This document shows, piece after piece, positions 18,877 through 28,401 of a stretch of 64,000 bases of DNA; positions within the stretch are counted from its first letter, which is position 1; each line of letters starts with the position of its first letter. Below the pieces are notes generated by a model. It was not told the origin of the DNA and did no database searches. It worked only from the letters and a program-made list of their open reading frames with translations. The DNA comes from Paenibacillus polymyxa (GTDB taxonomy: Bacteria; Bacillota; Bacilli; Paenibacillales; Paenibacillaceae). The position numbers and the translations under genes were made by a program. The DNA lies in the NCBI RefSeq assembly GCF_018614975.1, contig NZ_JAGGNR010000019.1:48210-112209 (forward strand), in the 5' to 3' direction.

Positions 18877-20139
18877 TTAATTCGTCGTTCTAATACTGTC
18901 TACGTATTGATTCGCTGTAATTTGTCCCTTTAAGAATTGTTGTACTTTTTGATGAATACGAGTTATTAGAGGATGACTTTCGGTCGTTGCAGCGGGGACA
19001 TCTTGGGTTGTTGAGAACCAGGGTTGTCCCTTTGTCATGTCATAACGTCCAAAGAGTTTCTCAGTCTCCATATCCAGTTCCTGTTGCTTTGCGGGCAACC
19101 GGTTAACCTGTTGGTACCATTTCAACTGTATCGTAGCGGACGTCATTCCTTCAATCCATCTACTGGCCTCCTCTGCCTCAACCGAATCCGCAGTAATGAC
19201 AAGGCTTCTGGAATTTACAGTTTCCAAGTTTTCGAAAGAAATCCGTTCCAAGGAATCTTCATCAACTGTACTCGCTTGATTGGCACTTAATAATTGAGAT
19301 AACAATGATACAACCATCGGTGTGTCGTTCTGGTCAGCAGTTGGAGGATTGGTGGACTCGAGCCTAATAAGGGGCTGAATCTGATTCATCAACTGAATCC
19401 CCTGCTGAAGATCCCCCGTTTGCGAATCTATTTGTGTTCGTTTAACTTGATCTGGTGCCATCCTCGGTTCCAAATGATTCAGCCACGCATTTATCCCGTA
19501 CATATCATTTATTTTCATTGTAATTAAAGGGATGCCTTCCGCAATGGCTTGTTGTGTAAGTTTGACCCACTGATCTTTATTGTGAGGTAACGACTCTAGA
19601 CCAGCTCTCTTCAGAAATGAAGATTGTGCAGCCAGAATGTACGGATCAAAATCAAAAGGCATTCCCCACTGATAACCATTCCACTCTGTCATTCCTCGTA
19701 ACTCAACTACCGTATCTCCTAGCGACTTCGATAGTGTTGTTCCGTTTAACGGATACAGGTACCCTTTTTGGGCATAATATTGCACTTCCTCACTATCAAG
19801 CAGAACAACATCACCGTTCTCTCCTAGTGAAAATTCAAGATCCAAAACATGCTTATATGTATCCTGCTTCACATTCCGAAGATTAATCTCCACCAGCTGG
19901 GAAGCAGCAACTTCTTTGGCTATTTTTTGAAAGGCTTGAAACTCTTCATCCGACATGGCCACTACAATCTCTAGCGGAGCTTGAGCATCTTCATTACGGG
20001 ACAAAGAACCTGGAAAGGTATCCTTCTCCTGATCGCGTTCCTGATTGAGCTGCGAACCTCTAAAGTCAAAACTCGGTGACAAGATCGTTAACGAAAGCAG
20101 CAATACCGCGAACAAAACAACCTGATGTCTACGCTTCAT
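18877..20139 (-). CDS. Extracellular solute-binding-like protein without lipobox
   Basis: 420 residues with an N-terminal hydrophobic segment (residues 6-25) but no cysteine lipobox, so it is probably secreted or membrane-anchored. The body resembles family 1 (sugar-type) ABC solute-binding proteins: LVEINLRNVKQDTYKHVLDLEFSLGENGDVVLLDSEEVQYYAQKGYLYPLN is the usual two-lobe pattern, then YQWGMPFDFDPYILAAQSSFLKRAGL. No permease or ATPase is nearby. The gene converges on the coiled-coil gene with only 2 bp between stops. It may act as a binding or sensory protein; substrate unknown. Confidence 0.65.
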   Translation of the reverse strand: MKRRHQVVLFAVLLLSLTILSPSFDFRGSQLNQERDQEKDTFPGSLSRNEDAQAPLEIVVAMSDEEFQAFQKIAKEVAASQLVEINLRNVKQDTYKHVLDLEFSLGENGDVVLLDSEEVQYYAQKGYLYPLNGTTLSKSLGDTVVELRGMTEWNGYQWGMPFDFDPYILAAQSSFLKRAGLESLPHNKDQWVKLTQQAIAEGIPLITMKINDMYGINAWLNHLEPRMAPDQVKRTQIDSQTGDLQQGIQLMNQIQPLIRLESTNPPTADQNDTPMVVSLLSQLLSANQASTVDEDSLERISFENLETVNSRSLVITADSVEAEEASRWIEGMTSATIQLKWYQQVNRLPAKQQELDMETEKLFGRYDMTKGQPWFSTTQDVPAATTESHPLITRIHQKVQQFLKGQITANQYVDSIRTTN

Positions 20140-20295
20140 TAACTTCCCTCCCTGTGCACCTAGTTTTTTCCTGCAGCAATTATTGTAACAAATAAGTAGT
20201 ACTCTTGTCCTACCCTGCTGAAAAACACTTTTTCGGATTTTTGCATAATACGAGCATATCGAGTTCTGTGTAATAACGCTTACTTATTTTTTCAG

Positions 20296-20322
20296 CAAAA
20301 AGCCGGCTCCAGAAGCCGGCTT
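20296..20322 (-). terminator. Intrinsic terminator of the PIN-PhoH gene
   Basis: Perfect 9-bp GC-rich stem (20300-20308 with 20314-20322) followed on the minus strand by TTTTTG, 42 bp after the stop codon. Confidence 0.88.
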
Positions 20323-20363
20323 CAATAGCAACAACATTTTCCGGGAAATAAATCCCCTAAATT

Positions 20364-21698
20364 TTACAATAAATCAGCTGCAAGCTGTGCCAGCTTGGAC
20401 CGTTCTCCTTTTTCGAGCATGATGTGTCCGCTGATGCCCTCTTGCTTGAACCGTTCCACAATATACGTCAGACCGTTACTGGCAGAATCAAGATACGGAT
20501 GGTCTATCTGTTCGGGGTCTCCCATCAAAATAATTTTACTGCCTTCACCGACCCTTGATACAATGGTCTTCACTTCATGGCGGGACAGATTCTGGGCTTC
20601 ATCAATAATGATAAACTGTCCAGGTATCGATCTTCCACGAATATACGTTAAGGCCTCCACCTGAATACTGCCAAGCCCCATTAATATTTTATCGATATCT
20701 CCGGCTTTTTTGGTGTCAAACAAAAACTCCAGATTATCATAAATCGGCTGCATCCATGGACGTAGTTTTTCTTCCTTCTCACCAGGCAAGTAACCGATAT
20801 CTTTCCCCATCGGAACGACAGGGCGAGCGATCAACAGTTTTTTGTACTTATGATCATCCTCTACCTTAAGCAGACCTGCTGCCAGTGCCAGCAAGGTTTT
20901 CCCTGTTCCAGCCTTACCGGTGATGGTAACAAGCGGGATGTCGTCATTCAAAAGCAGTTCCAGTGCCATGCGTTGTTGTGCGTTACGTGCGCTAATACCC
21001 CAGACATTATCATTACTGAGGAAAAGCGGCTCCAGCTTTGTTCCCTCTGTATTCACTTTAAGCAAAGCCGATTTATTGGTACCCATCTCATCCTTGAGAA
21101 TGACAAATTCATTCGGATACAACGAATAAGACAACTGTAACGGTTTGATTGGTAAAAAACGATATGTGTAAAACTCATCAATCACTGACGGATGAACTTT
21201 TAGGGCCGTATAACCTGGATATAACTCACTGAGTCCTGCCGTCCGATCTGATAAGTAATCCTGTGTGAACAGACCAAGTACATCCGCTTTGATACGCACA
21301 AGTACATCTTTACTGACAAGCACGACCTGACGCTCGACTACTTCCTTTTCATTCTCCTCGATCTGATAATTCAGCGCGACAGCCAAAATCCGATTATCAT
21401 TGGACACTTCTCCAAACATTTCCTGAACTTTCACGAAACTCCGATGATTCAGCTCTACTTTCAGATTACCTCCATTAGCCAAAGGTACTCCACTGTGCAG
21501 GTGACCCATCTCACGTAATCCATCCAACAGTCTGGATACATTGCGGGCGTTACGCCCAATTTCATCGGCATTTCTTTTTTTGGAGTCGATTTCCTCCAGT
21601 ACAACCGCGGGAATGATTACCTCATGTTCCTCAAAGGCAAATATAGCATTGGGGTCATGCAGAAGCACGTTGGTATCCAATACAAAAATCTTTTTCAT
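20364..21698 (-). CDS. PIN domain-PhoH ATPase fusion (PhoH2/YlaK type)
   Basis: Probable RNA-processing enzyme: PhoH2 proteins join a PIN ribonuclease domain to a PhoH ATPase/helicase domain. The 444 residues begin with a PIN domain (MKKIFVLDTNVLLHDPNAI, acidic D8 and later ELNHRSF region). The PhoH part starts near residue 240 with Walker A TGKAGTGKTLLALAAG and Walker B IIIDEAQNLSRHEVKT. GGAGGGG precedes the ATG. It corresponds to ylaK, divergent here from the YlaJ-like gene. Confidence 0.92.
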   Translation of the reverse strand: MKKIFVLDTNVLLHDPNAIFAFEEHEVIIPAVVLEEIDSKKRNADEIGRNARNVSRLLDGLREMGHLHSGVPLANGGNLKVELNHRSFVKVQEMFGEVSNDNRILAVALNYQIEENEKEVVERQVVLVSKDVLVRIKADVLGLFTQDYLSDRTAGLSELYPGYTALKVHPSVIDEFYTYRFLPIKPLQLSYSLYPNEFVILKDEMGTNKSALLKVNTEGTKLEPLFLSNDNVWGISARNAQQRMALELLLNDDIPLVTITGKAGTGKTLLALAAGLLKVEDDHKYKKLLIARPVVPMGKDIGYLPGEKEEKLRPWMQPIYDNLEFLFDTKKAGDIDKILMGLGSIQVEALTYIRGRSIPGQFIIIDEAQNLSRHEVKTIVSRVGEGSKIILMGDPEQIDHPYLDSASNGLTYIVERFKQEGISGHIMLEKGERSKLAQLAADLL

Positions 21699-21850
21699 TC
21701 AATCCCCTCCAAAGCGGCGTCGTTAAAGGCATGGATAGTGTGATCTTTCAGCAGCGGCATGGACAATCATGATCCCATACATAAATGTATTCGACTAGGG
21801 CAAAATAATTGTCAACCATTCTGAAAAACTCCAAGAAAGGATGAACATTT

Positions 21851-22546
21851 ATGAAAATATGGGTTTGCACGCTGCTTCTGATCTGTATACTTACAGGTTG
21901 CAACAGTACCACACGTAACGCTTCTCAGGAACCGCATACGTCACATCCAAGAAGTTACGGAGGAAATATTACAACTCAGCAAGATCAAAGGAAAGGATCT
22001 CACATGCTTGATGCACAGGAAGATCGGATGAATCCTTCACGTTTGAACCGTCTTAATGAAAATACAGGTGAAGTCCACGATACCAACATTGCGGATGATG
22101 CAAAGAGTGGCCGGATGCCAAATGAAAAACGAATTAGTCACCTTAAAGCCCTTGCCAAGCAAGTGGAAGGTGTTGAAGATGCGAACTGCGTCATACTTGG
22201 TAATACTGCTGTCGTTGGTATTGATGTTGATGGTGAACTGGAACGTGCTCGGGTAGGTACCATCAAATACGCTGTTGCCGAAGCGCTTCGTAAAGACCCC
22301 GAAGGTGTAGATTCCATTGTTACTGCAGATGCGGATGTCACTGAACGAATTAAAGAAATTGGTGAACATATTCGACAAGGGCACCCGATCTCAGGCTTTG
22401 CTTCAGAACTCGCAGACATGGTGGGACGAATTATTCCACAACTCCCAAAAGACGTCAAAGTCCGTCAAAATCCGGATGAACACCAGAATCAGGAGCAACA
22501 AATGCAGCAGCATTCATCGGACAAAAGACAACAAAAAGCCCAGTGA
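21851..22546 (+). CDS. ylaJ: YhcN/YlaJ family sporulation lipoprotein
   Basis: Spore-associated lipoprotein of the YhcN/YlaJ family, made in the forespore and implicated in germination or outgrowth. The 231 residues have a short lipoprotein signal with lipobox LTGC (cysteine 17), a variable polar stretch, then the family core (ISHLKALAKQVEGVEDANCVILGNTAVVGIDVDGE; VADALRK-like helix; ADADVTERIKEIGEHI), and a Gln-rich tail. An AAAGGA site precedes the ATG. The gene sits between the ylaK- and ylaL-like genes, as in B. subtilis. Confidence 0.88.
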   Translation: MKIWVCTLLLICILTGCNSTTRNASQEPHTSHPRSYGGNITTQQDQRKGSHMLDAQEDRMNPSRLNRLNENTGEVHDTNIADDAKSGRMPNEKRISHLKALAKQVEGVEDANCVILGNTAVVGIDVDGELERARVGTIKYAVAEALRKDPEGVDSIVTADADVTERIKEIGEHIRQGHPISGFASELADMVGRIIPQLPKDVKVRQNPDEHQNQEQQMQQHSSDKRQQKAQ

Positions 22547-22560
22547 TCTCTCACTAGGCT
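22537..22560. terminator. Bidirectional terminator overlapping two stop codons
   Basis: A 10-bp stem with one mismatch (22537-22546 with 22551-22560) and a TCTC loop has A residues on the left and a T6 run on the right. The stop codon of the plus-strand lipoprotein gene and that of the minus-strand YlaL-like gene both lie inside the hairpin. Confidence 0.85.
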
Positions 22561-23006
22561 TTTTTCATGGCAGCAAAAACCTGCTCATCTAATTTCTCAG
22601 CAGCACGCTGATCATATATTTTGACATATTGAGGCACAGAAGACAGTTGAGCGCCGTAGAACAGAGCATTCCGCACCGCTTCAATCGTAATGTCGAAACA
22701 GCACATATTAAATGGAACATCCTGCAGTGGATTTTGTCGTACCACAGCACGTCCATTCACGGCATACACCGTCTCTTCTCCAAAGACAGTAACCGTAATG
22801 AGCGGATTAGTCATCATGTTGTTCACCAGACGGGAACGATGATCGATTGCTACACGAAAAGTAGAAGCATTCTCCGCATAAATCCAGGAGATGGCTGTTG
22901 AAGTCGGACCTCCGGATTCTACATCCACTGTGCTCAGAAGCACAAAGGTCTCATTCTTGAATTGCTGTAAAAGAGATTCAGTTAATTGTGTGACGGCTTC
23001 GGACAT
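22554..23006 (-). CDS. Pyridoxamine 5'-phosphate oxidase-fold protein (YlaL-like)
   Basis: 150 residues with the split-barrel flavin-binding fold: SLLQQFKNETFVLLSTVDVESGGPTSTAISWIYA near residues 10-45, then VAIDHRSRLVNNMMTNPLITVTVFGEETVYAVNGRAVV. This pattern is typical of PNPOx-like proteins, most of which bind FMN or heme and whose substrates are unknown. Position beside ylaJ/ylaK matches ylaL. No catalytic role can be assigned. Confidence 0.78.
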   Translation of the reverse strand: MSEAVTQLTESLLQQFKNETFVLLSTVDVESGGPTSTAISWIYAENASTFRVAIDHRSRLVNNMMTNPLITVTVFGEETVYAVNGRAVVRQNPLQDVPFNMCCFDITIEAVRNALFYGAQLSSVPQYVKIYDQRAAEKLDEQVFAAMKKA

Positions 23007-23104
23007 TCAACCAGCCCCCTAACCTTCTTTATGCAATTCTTGTACTTGGTTTATGTTATTATAGCATATCGATTAACGTGCTTCCAATCCCAAAAGAATG
23101 AAGG

Positions 23105-24166
23105 TTATTCGCCTGATGGTGAAGCCGTTACTTTACCTGAAAGTGTATCTTGCAAAGCCTGCTTTGCATTGGCAAGTTCCGTCTCATTAATATAAACATA
23201 TGGACTTCTCCACTCTCCGGTAACCGGAGTATAATGCACATCCGAGGTGGAAATGTTCCAATACGTCGAGATAAAGTTTTTCATTTGTTCCGATTCCACA
23301 TCTGTCGTCATATTCTTGTCAACTGCACCAATCACTTTGCTGATCTTTGTAATGCCTCCAAGAGATTTCATCTGATCCAGCATGGAGTTCAGCACTTGGT
23401 TTTGACGTTTGTTACGATCAAAGTCATTAGATTCATCAGTCTTTGGATTACAATTGGATTTGCGGTAACGAACAAAATCCAGTGCCGCTTTACCATCGAG
23501 ATGTTGTGCACCAGCGACCAGATTGATATCTGTACCATCGGCTGTATCTCTATAACACATATTTTTATCCACAGTCACATCCACGCCACCCACGGCATTG
23601 ACAGCATCACGGAATGCCTGGAAATTCAGGACGGTTGTATAATTAATATCTACATCCAAATACTTGCCCATCATTTCTTTCATCTGATCCTCTGCATTTT
23701 TGCCAGTGGTTTTTTCCTGTGCTTTGAATCTTGGATAATAGGAATTCAGCTTGCTCGCTTTGTACCCATCCAATTGAATACGCGTGTCTCGAGGCAAAGA
23801 TACAATGGTTGCCGTCTTGGTCTCCGGATTCAACGAAGCCACCATAACAACATCCGAGAGATATGTGCCCGTTTCAGGACGGTTATCTGTGCCTAATAAC
23901 AGCATCGTGATCGGTTTGGTTGTGGCTGACATCCCGGGAGGTACCGGTTTATCGATGCCTGTATCCACGACTTGATTGTATACCCAGTACGCATATCCAC
24001 CGCCTACCACAATGGCAATAACCAATAGACTTAAAAGGATTCTGACAAAAGCATTCATTCTCTTTTTCTTCTTAGGCTGCTTGCCCTTGCCATTCTTTGA
24101 TCCAGAAGCACCGGATTGCGTCGGTGCCTGTCTACGTGGAGGCAGTCCGTTCGAATTTGAGTTCAT
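23105..24166 (-). CDS. LytR-CpsA-Psr (LCP) family protein
   Basis: LCP enzymes attach anionic polymers such as teichoic acids to peptidoglycan outside the membrane. The 353 residues show a cytoplasmic Lys-rich N-terminus, one membrane segment near residues 43-65, and the LCP domain: LLLGTDNRPETGTYLSDVVMVASLNPETKTATIVSLPRDTRI near residues 92-132, then GGVDVTVDKNM, LDGKAALDFVRYR and a DFDRNKRQNQVLN segment. Conserved arginine and aspartate residues of the pyrophosphate site are present. It sits between the ylaL- and ylaH-like genes, a place without an LCP gene in B. subtilis. Confidence 0.93.
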   Translation of the reverse strand: MNSNSNGLPPRRQAPTQSGASGSKNGKGKQPKKKKRMNAFVRILLSLLVIAIVVGGGYAYWVYNQVVDTGIDKPVPPGMSATTKPITMLLLGTDNRPETGTYLSDVVMVASLNPETKTATIVSLPRDTRIQLDGYKASKLNSYYPRFKAQEKTTGKNAEDQMKEMMGKYLDVDINYTTVLNFQAFRDAVNAVGGVDVTVDKNMCYRDTADGTDINLVAGAQHLDGKAALDFVRYRKSNCNPKTDESNDFDRNKRQNQVLNSMLDQMKSLGGITKISKVIGAVDKNMTTDVESEQMKNFISTYWNISTSDVHYTPVTGEWRSPYVYINETELANAKQALQDTLSGKVTASPSGE

Positions 24167-24256
24167 ATCTTCAACACCTTTATCACATCTGTTTTTGTCT
24201 AAATAAAAGACAACCGCTTTCCCTAAGGAAAACGGATGGTCTGTACAAGACAGGAT

Positions 24257-24553
24257 TTATGGATTTCGAGCGGCAGCTTCCGCTTTTTTCTTTTGACGTC
24301 CTTCAATGAAATAACGCACTCTCACTAACAACATCAAACCGACCGCCACCAACAAACATTGAATGATGGGAAGCTTGTCGATCTGAAAAATAAGAAGCAT
24401 GAATGTGCCCATCGCCATCAATATATAGAGAACGATTTCCTTACCAAGTGGTAATTTCTGACGTACCCGAAACACCTTATTATATACGTAAGTGATCAAT
24501 ACAAAGATGACGATGTAGGCTACGATCGGGTGTGATGCGAACCATGCTTGCAT
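24257..24553 (-). CDS. ylaH: YlaH-like membrane protein
   Basis: 98 residues with three predicted hydrophobic segments (about residues 8-22, 38-55, 63-82) and a basic C-terminus (EGRQKKKAEAAARNP). AAAGGAG lies 10 bases before the ATG. Size, topology and place directly downstream of typA (ylaG) match the YlaH-like family. Function unknown. Confidence 0.75.
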   Translation of the reverse strand: MQAWFASHPIVAYIVIFVLITYVYNKVFRVRQKLPLGKEIVLYILMAMGTFMLLIFQIDKLPIIQCLLVAVGLMLLVRVRYFIEGRQKKKAEAAARNP

Positions 24554-24673
24554 GCACAGCCAGCTCCTTTCGTGTTCATGCTAGGATAAGTTAACTGGTT
24601 GATGGAATTCCCTTTAGCAACTTAGAGAGCCAGTACGTGCATCGTGACCGTTTCGGTCTCAGCTCGTTCTTCT

Positions 24674-24755
24674 GATCGCTGTTATCCCCAGATTTTTTTG
24701 ATCCATTTTTCAATGGTAAAATCCGGGGATAAAGGCGAGCGCTTCGCTTCTTCAG
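24674..24755. repeat. 82-bp intergenic hairpin repeat, copy A
   Basis: Aligns over its full length with 57749-57830, about nine bases in ten identical. It forms a long stem: TTATCCCC and GATTTT pair with AAAATC and GGGGATAA, and an inner CCATT/AATGG stem caps it. In the other copy this inner stem is CAC/GTG, a paired change. It lies between typA and the ylaH-like gene; the rest of this 298-bp gap shows nothing I recognise. Confidence 0.85.
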
Positions 24756-24851
24756 AATCGATTCTGATCCCTACACTACTTTAGCTTTACAACCCTCTCG
24801 TTACTTGCTGGGCCCATCAAATGCTAACTTATATATACTATTTTGTTGTTA

Positions 24852-26696
24852 TTAGGCTTTAGAAGCCATTTTGCGTTGTTTTTCTGCACGCTCACGCTCG
24901 GATTTGTTTAGGATCTTCTTACGAAGACGAATAGATTTTGGTGTAATTTCACAGTATTCATCTTCATTCAGATATTCAAGCGCCTGTTCCAACGAGAAGA
25001 TAATCGGAGTTTTAATTTTAACCGTATCATCTTTACCTGAAGAACGAACGTTAGTCAGTTGTTTTTCTTTGCAGATGTTAACTACGATATCATTGTCACG
25101 TGTATGTTCACCAACAATCATACCTTCGTAGATTTCAGTTCCCGGCTCCAGGAAGAGCGTACCGCGATCCTCTACGCCCATCATGCCATAGAACGTAGAT
25201 GTACCCGTTTCAGTTGAGATCAGTACACCTTGGTGACGTCCACCCACTTGACCGGATACTACTGGAGCGTAGTTGTCAAATGCATGGTTCATTACACCGT
25301 AACCACGAGTCAATGTCAGGAAGTTTGTGCTATATCCGATCAAACCACGTGCTGGAATCAGGAACTCCAGACGAACTTGACCACTACCTGTGTTAACCAT
25401 GTTAACCATCTCTGCTTTACGTGCGCCCAGGCTCTCCATTACGGAACCCATGCTCTCTTCAGGGATATCAATCAACAAGCGCTCAACAGGTTCCATTTTC
25501 TTACCGTCAACTTCTCTTACGATAACTTCTGGTTTGGATACTTGAAGCTCATATCCTTCACGACGCATATTTTCAATCAGGATACCCAAGTGAAGCTCAC
25601 CACGTCCGGAAACGACAAATGCATCTGGGCTTTCCGTTTCGTCAACACGAAGAGAAACGTCTGTTTCCAATTCTTTCAACAAACGCTCACGAAGTTTACG
25701 GGAAGTTACCCATTTACCTTCACGACCCGCAAACGGACTATTGTTCACGAGGAACGTCATTTGGAGTGTTGGCTCATCAATTTTCAGAACTGGCAAAGCT
25801 TCCGGGTTGTTAGGGTCGGCAATGGTTTCACCAATGTTGATGTCCTTGATCCCTGCAATTGCAACGATGTCGCCTGCTCCTGCTTCTTCCGTCTCAATAC
25901 GTTTGAGACCCTGGAAACCGAACAGTTTCTCGATACGTGCAGTTTTGCTCTTACCATCACGCATAATAACCGTTACCGATTGTCCTTGACGGATCACACC
26001 GCGGTTAACACGACCAATGGCAATACGGCCAAGGTATTCATTGTAGTCCATCAAAGTAACGAGGAATTGAAGCGGCTCTTCCACTTTTTCGGTAGGGTGT
26101 GGGATATGACTAACGATGGTATTGTAGATCGCCATCATGTTGTCATCTTGTTTGGCAGGGTCATCTTCCATACTGGATGTTCCGTTTAGTGCGGAAGCAT
26201 ATACAACAGGGAATTCGAGTTGTTGATCGTTGGCACCCAGTTCAATGAACAGGTCCAATACTTCATCAATGACTTCAGACGGACGAGCCGCTGGACGGTC
26301 AATTTTGTTTACAACTACGATAGGTGTCAGGTTGTGCTCCAGTGCTTTACGAAGTACAAACTTCGTTTGCGGCATACAGCCTTCATATGCATCAACAACG
26401 AGCAATACACCGTCAACCATTTTCATGATACGTTCCACTTCGCCACCGAAGTCGGCGTGTCCTGGTGTATCCACAATATTAATCAGGTAATCTTTATAAG
26501 TTATAGCCGTGTTTTTGGCCAAAATCGTAATACCGCGTTCACGCTCCAAATCGTTGGAGTCCATTGCGCGCTCCTGTACCGTTTCGTGATCTCGGTAAGT
26601 ACCGGATTGCTGGAGCAACTTGTCAACGAGTGTTGTTTTTCCGTGGTCGACGTGGGCAATAATCGCAATATTGCGAATGTGTTCTCTTGAATGCAT
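24852..26696 (-). CDS. typA: Translational GTPase TypA/BipA
   Basis: Ribosome-associated GTPase involved in ribosome assembly and stress adaptation. The ATG at 26696 gives 614 residues, the family length, beginning [24 protein letters not shown]; an in-frame TTG 10 codons upstream is less likely. Motifs: P-loop AHVDHGKT (about 15-22), [27 protein letters not shown]. Later domains include the EF-G-like III/V folds and the BipA-specific C-terminal domain ([17 protein letters not shown]). Corresponds to ylaG. Confidence 0.96.
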   Translation of the reverse strand: MHSREHIRNIAIIAHVDHGKTTLVDKLLQQSGTYRDHETVQERAMDSNDLERERGITILAKNTAITYKDYLINIVDTPGHADFGGEVERIMKMVDGVLLVVDAYEGCMPQTKFVLRKALEHNLTPIVVVNKIDRPAARPSEVIDEVLDLFIELGANDQQLEFPVVYASALNGTSSMEDDPAKQDDNMMAIYNTIVSHIPHPTEKVEEPLQFLVTLMDYNEYLGRIAIGRVNRGVIRQGQSVTVIMRDGKSKTARIEKLFGFQGLKRIETEEAGAGDIVAIAGIKDINIGETIADPNNPEALPVLKIDEPTLQMTFLVNNSPFAGREGKWVTSRKLRERLLKELETDVSLRVDETESPDAFVVSGRGELHLGILIENMRREGYELQVSKPEVIVREVDGKKMEPVERLLIDIPEESMGSVMESLGARKAEMVNMVNTGSGQVRLEFLIPARGLIGYSTNFLTLTRGYGVMNHAFDNYAPVVSGQVGGRHQGVLISTETGTSTFYGMMGVEDRGTLFLEPGTEIYEGMIVGEHTRDNDIVVNICKEKQLTNVRSSGKDDTVKIKTPIIFSLEQALEYLNEDEYCEITPKSIRLRKKILNKSERERAEKQRKMASKA

Positions 26697-26767
26697 GTTT
26701 TGTATCCATATCCTTTCCAATTTCAAATCATATCTACTTAAACTTCCCGCAATTTCGCAGGTTACTC

Positions 26768-26797
26768 ACAAAATAAGCGTCGGTGATATCCCGACGC
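26768..26797 (-). terminator. Probable intrinsic terminator
   Basis: Perfect 7-bp stem (GCGTCGG 26777-26783 with CCGACGC 26791-26797) followed on the minus strand by TTATTTTG. It follows the small membrane protein gene and precedes typA. Confidence 0.75.
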
Positions 26798-26873
26798 ATG
26801 TCTATATCCCTTATATTATAGTTTATTATAGGTAAAAATCAAGATATTTCGCACGAAAAGACCACTGGGAATG

Positions 26874-27368
26874 TTACCAGCCTCTCCCTTGACGTCTTCG
26901 TCCAAGCAATAACCAGGCTCCGCCCAAGATCAAAAGGACAGCAATTACATAGATTATTCCCGTTTGCAGCAAGGTAAATCCAAATAATATGATGGACACC
27001 GCACCAAGGATCAAAGCTGCAGGTAACACATACTCAGGTCTTCGCCGCTCAGCCATTCCATACTCGAGTAACCCTATGGCGATCCCAAGCAAGAATGCTG
27101 GCCACAGCCTGCTCATAAGTCCAACGCCCCATGTATTCGTTATACTGAATAAAACACCATACACCGTTAGTATGCCGGCAGGAACAAGTGACCACGATGG
27201 TGAAATACGCGCATAATAAAACGCATGAAGGGCGATGCCTGGCAGCAGGATCAGCAAAGGCCAGAAATTACGACCAATAAATCCAAACACACCAAACTTG
27301 CCAAGCAGAATAATAATTCCCGCAGCTACAATAAATAGTCCAATCGCTTTTTCATTTCTCATTCTCAT
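26874..27368 (-). CDS. Multi-helix membrane protein (LiaF-like/DUF5668-like helices)
   Basis: 164 residues, almost entirely membrane helices (five or six), ending in RRRQGRGW. The early NFWPLLILLPGIAL pattern (bulky residues next to a WPLLLI segment) resembles the membrane part of LiaI/LiaF-like and DUF5668 proteins. The ATG at 27368 is taken because GAGGTG lies 7 bases before it. No extracytoplasmic LiaF domain is present. Function unknown. Confidence 0.55.
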   Translation of the reverse strand: MRMRNEKAIGLFIVAAGIIILLGKFGVFGFIGRNFWPLLILLPGIALHAFYYARISPSWSLVPAGILTVYGVLFSITNTWGVGLMSRLWPAFLLGIAIGLLEYGMAERRRPEYVLPAALILGAVSIILFGFTLLQTGIIYVIAVLLILGGAWLLLGRRRQGRGW

Positions 27369-27603
27369 CTGCAATCACCTCTTATTCCAGAGCTATGTAC
27401 TTTATTTTTTAATAAACGATACGCATTCCACGCTGACTGTTGGTTTCCTAACCTGTAACCCTGCTTCTAGTGTATCCGATGTGTCGGCAAAAAACTATAC
27501 TTTATGTCGCACTTTGCGTGCGCTCTTTACCTGTATTACCCTAAAATCTGCAACTTATGACTAGCCCAATGAGAACTGCATGGACAAGAGTATCTCTCTC
27601 AAC

Positions 27604-27635
27604 ACAAAACCGCCTAAACCGGATGGTTCAGACGG
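27604..27635 (-). terminator. Intrinsic terminator of the minus-strand TerC gene
   Basis: An 11-bp stem with G-T pairs (27610-27620 with 27625-27635) is followed on the minus strand by TTTTGTG, just beyond the stop codon. Confidence 0.78.
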
Positions 27636-27666
27636 CCTTTTGTCCAAGCAATTTCCCGAAATCAAA

Positions 27667-28326
27667 CTATGCGTTCTTCCGCACAAATTTATGTGCGCCT
27701 CCAATCGCAACTACAAGACCAGCCATTGCTCCAGGTAATAACGTATGCACCTCTGATGCCATACCTCCCAGCCATTCTCCTAACTTGGGGTCTTTCATCA
27801 CCATCTCACCTGCTGTGAAGGCTAGGATGCCTGATCCGGCGAATACAAGAATCGGAAATCGCTTCAACAAACCAACAATTAACCCGCTCCCCCATACGAC
27901 GATGGGGATACTGATTGCAATACCAATGACGATCAGAGCCAAATCTCCATCTGCCAAAGCTGCTATGGCCAAAACATTATCCAAGCTCATTACAAAATCG
28001 GCAATCAGAATGGTTTGAATGGCTTTCCAGGTCGTAGAAGCTTCTCGAATATGTACTTCATCCTCATTTTGAAGCAGCAGCTTTACTGCAATCCAGAGTA
28101 GCAGCAGCCCACCTGCCGCTTGGATAAAGGGAATTCCCAGCAATAATACCGCTACAAAGGTTAACACACAACGCAGCAGCACCGCACCAAAAGCTCCCCA
28201 CCATACCGCTTTTTTGCGTTGTATTGGTGGCAGATCCTTGCTGGCAAGCGCAATCACAACCGCATTATCTCCACTTAATACCAGATTGATCATTAAAATT
28301 TCAGTTAACAGCCATAGTGTATCCAT
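27667..28326 (-). CDS. TerC family integral membrane protein (first of a divergent pair)
   Basis: TerC-family proteins are multi-helix membrane proteins linked to manganese export and metallation of exported enzymes in Bacillus. The 219 residues carry the two diagnostic signatures: LVLSGDNAVVIALA near residue 18 and DFVMSLDNVLAIAALADGD near residue 113, each placing an acidic residue and asparagine inside a helix. The ATG at 28326 is preferred (GGGGGGAT 8 bases upstream). It diverges from a second TerC gene 75 bp away. Confidence 0.93.
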   Translation of the reverse strand: MDTLWLLTEILMINLVLSGDNAVVIALASKDLPPIQRKKAVWWGAFGAVLLRCVLTFVAVLLLGIPFIQAAGGLLLLWIAVKLLLQNEDEVHIREASTTWKAIQTILIADFVMSLDNVLAIAALADGDLALIVIGIAISIPIVVWGSGLIVGLLKRFPILVFAGSGILAFTAGEMVMKDPKLGEWLGGMASEVHTLLPGAMAGLVVAIGGAHKFVRKNA

Positions 28327-28401
28327 GTCCTCATCCCCCCACATTAACTTGTATGTCGGAGTTGTCCATGCTATTCTTAATGATTGAACCGTATATAAGG
28401 A

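Noticed and set aside
28327..28401. yybP-ykoY-type manganese riboswitch before a TerC gene
   Set aside because: The gap is too short and I see none of the conserved motif.
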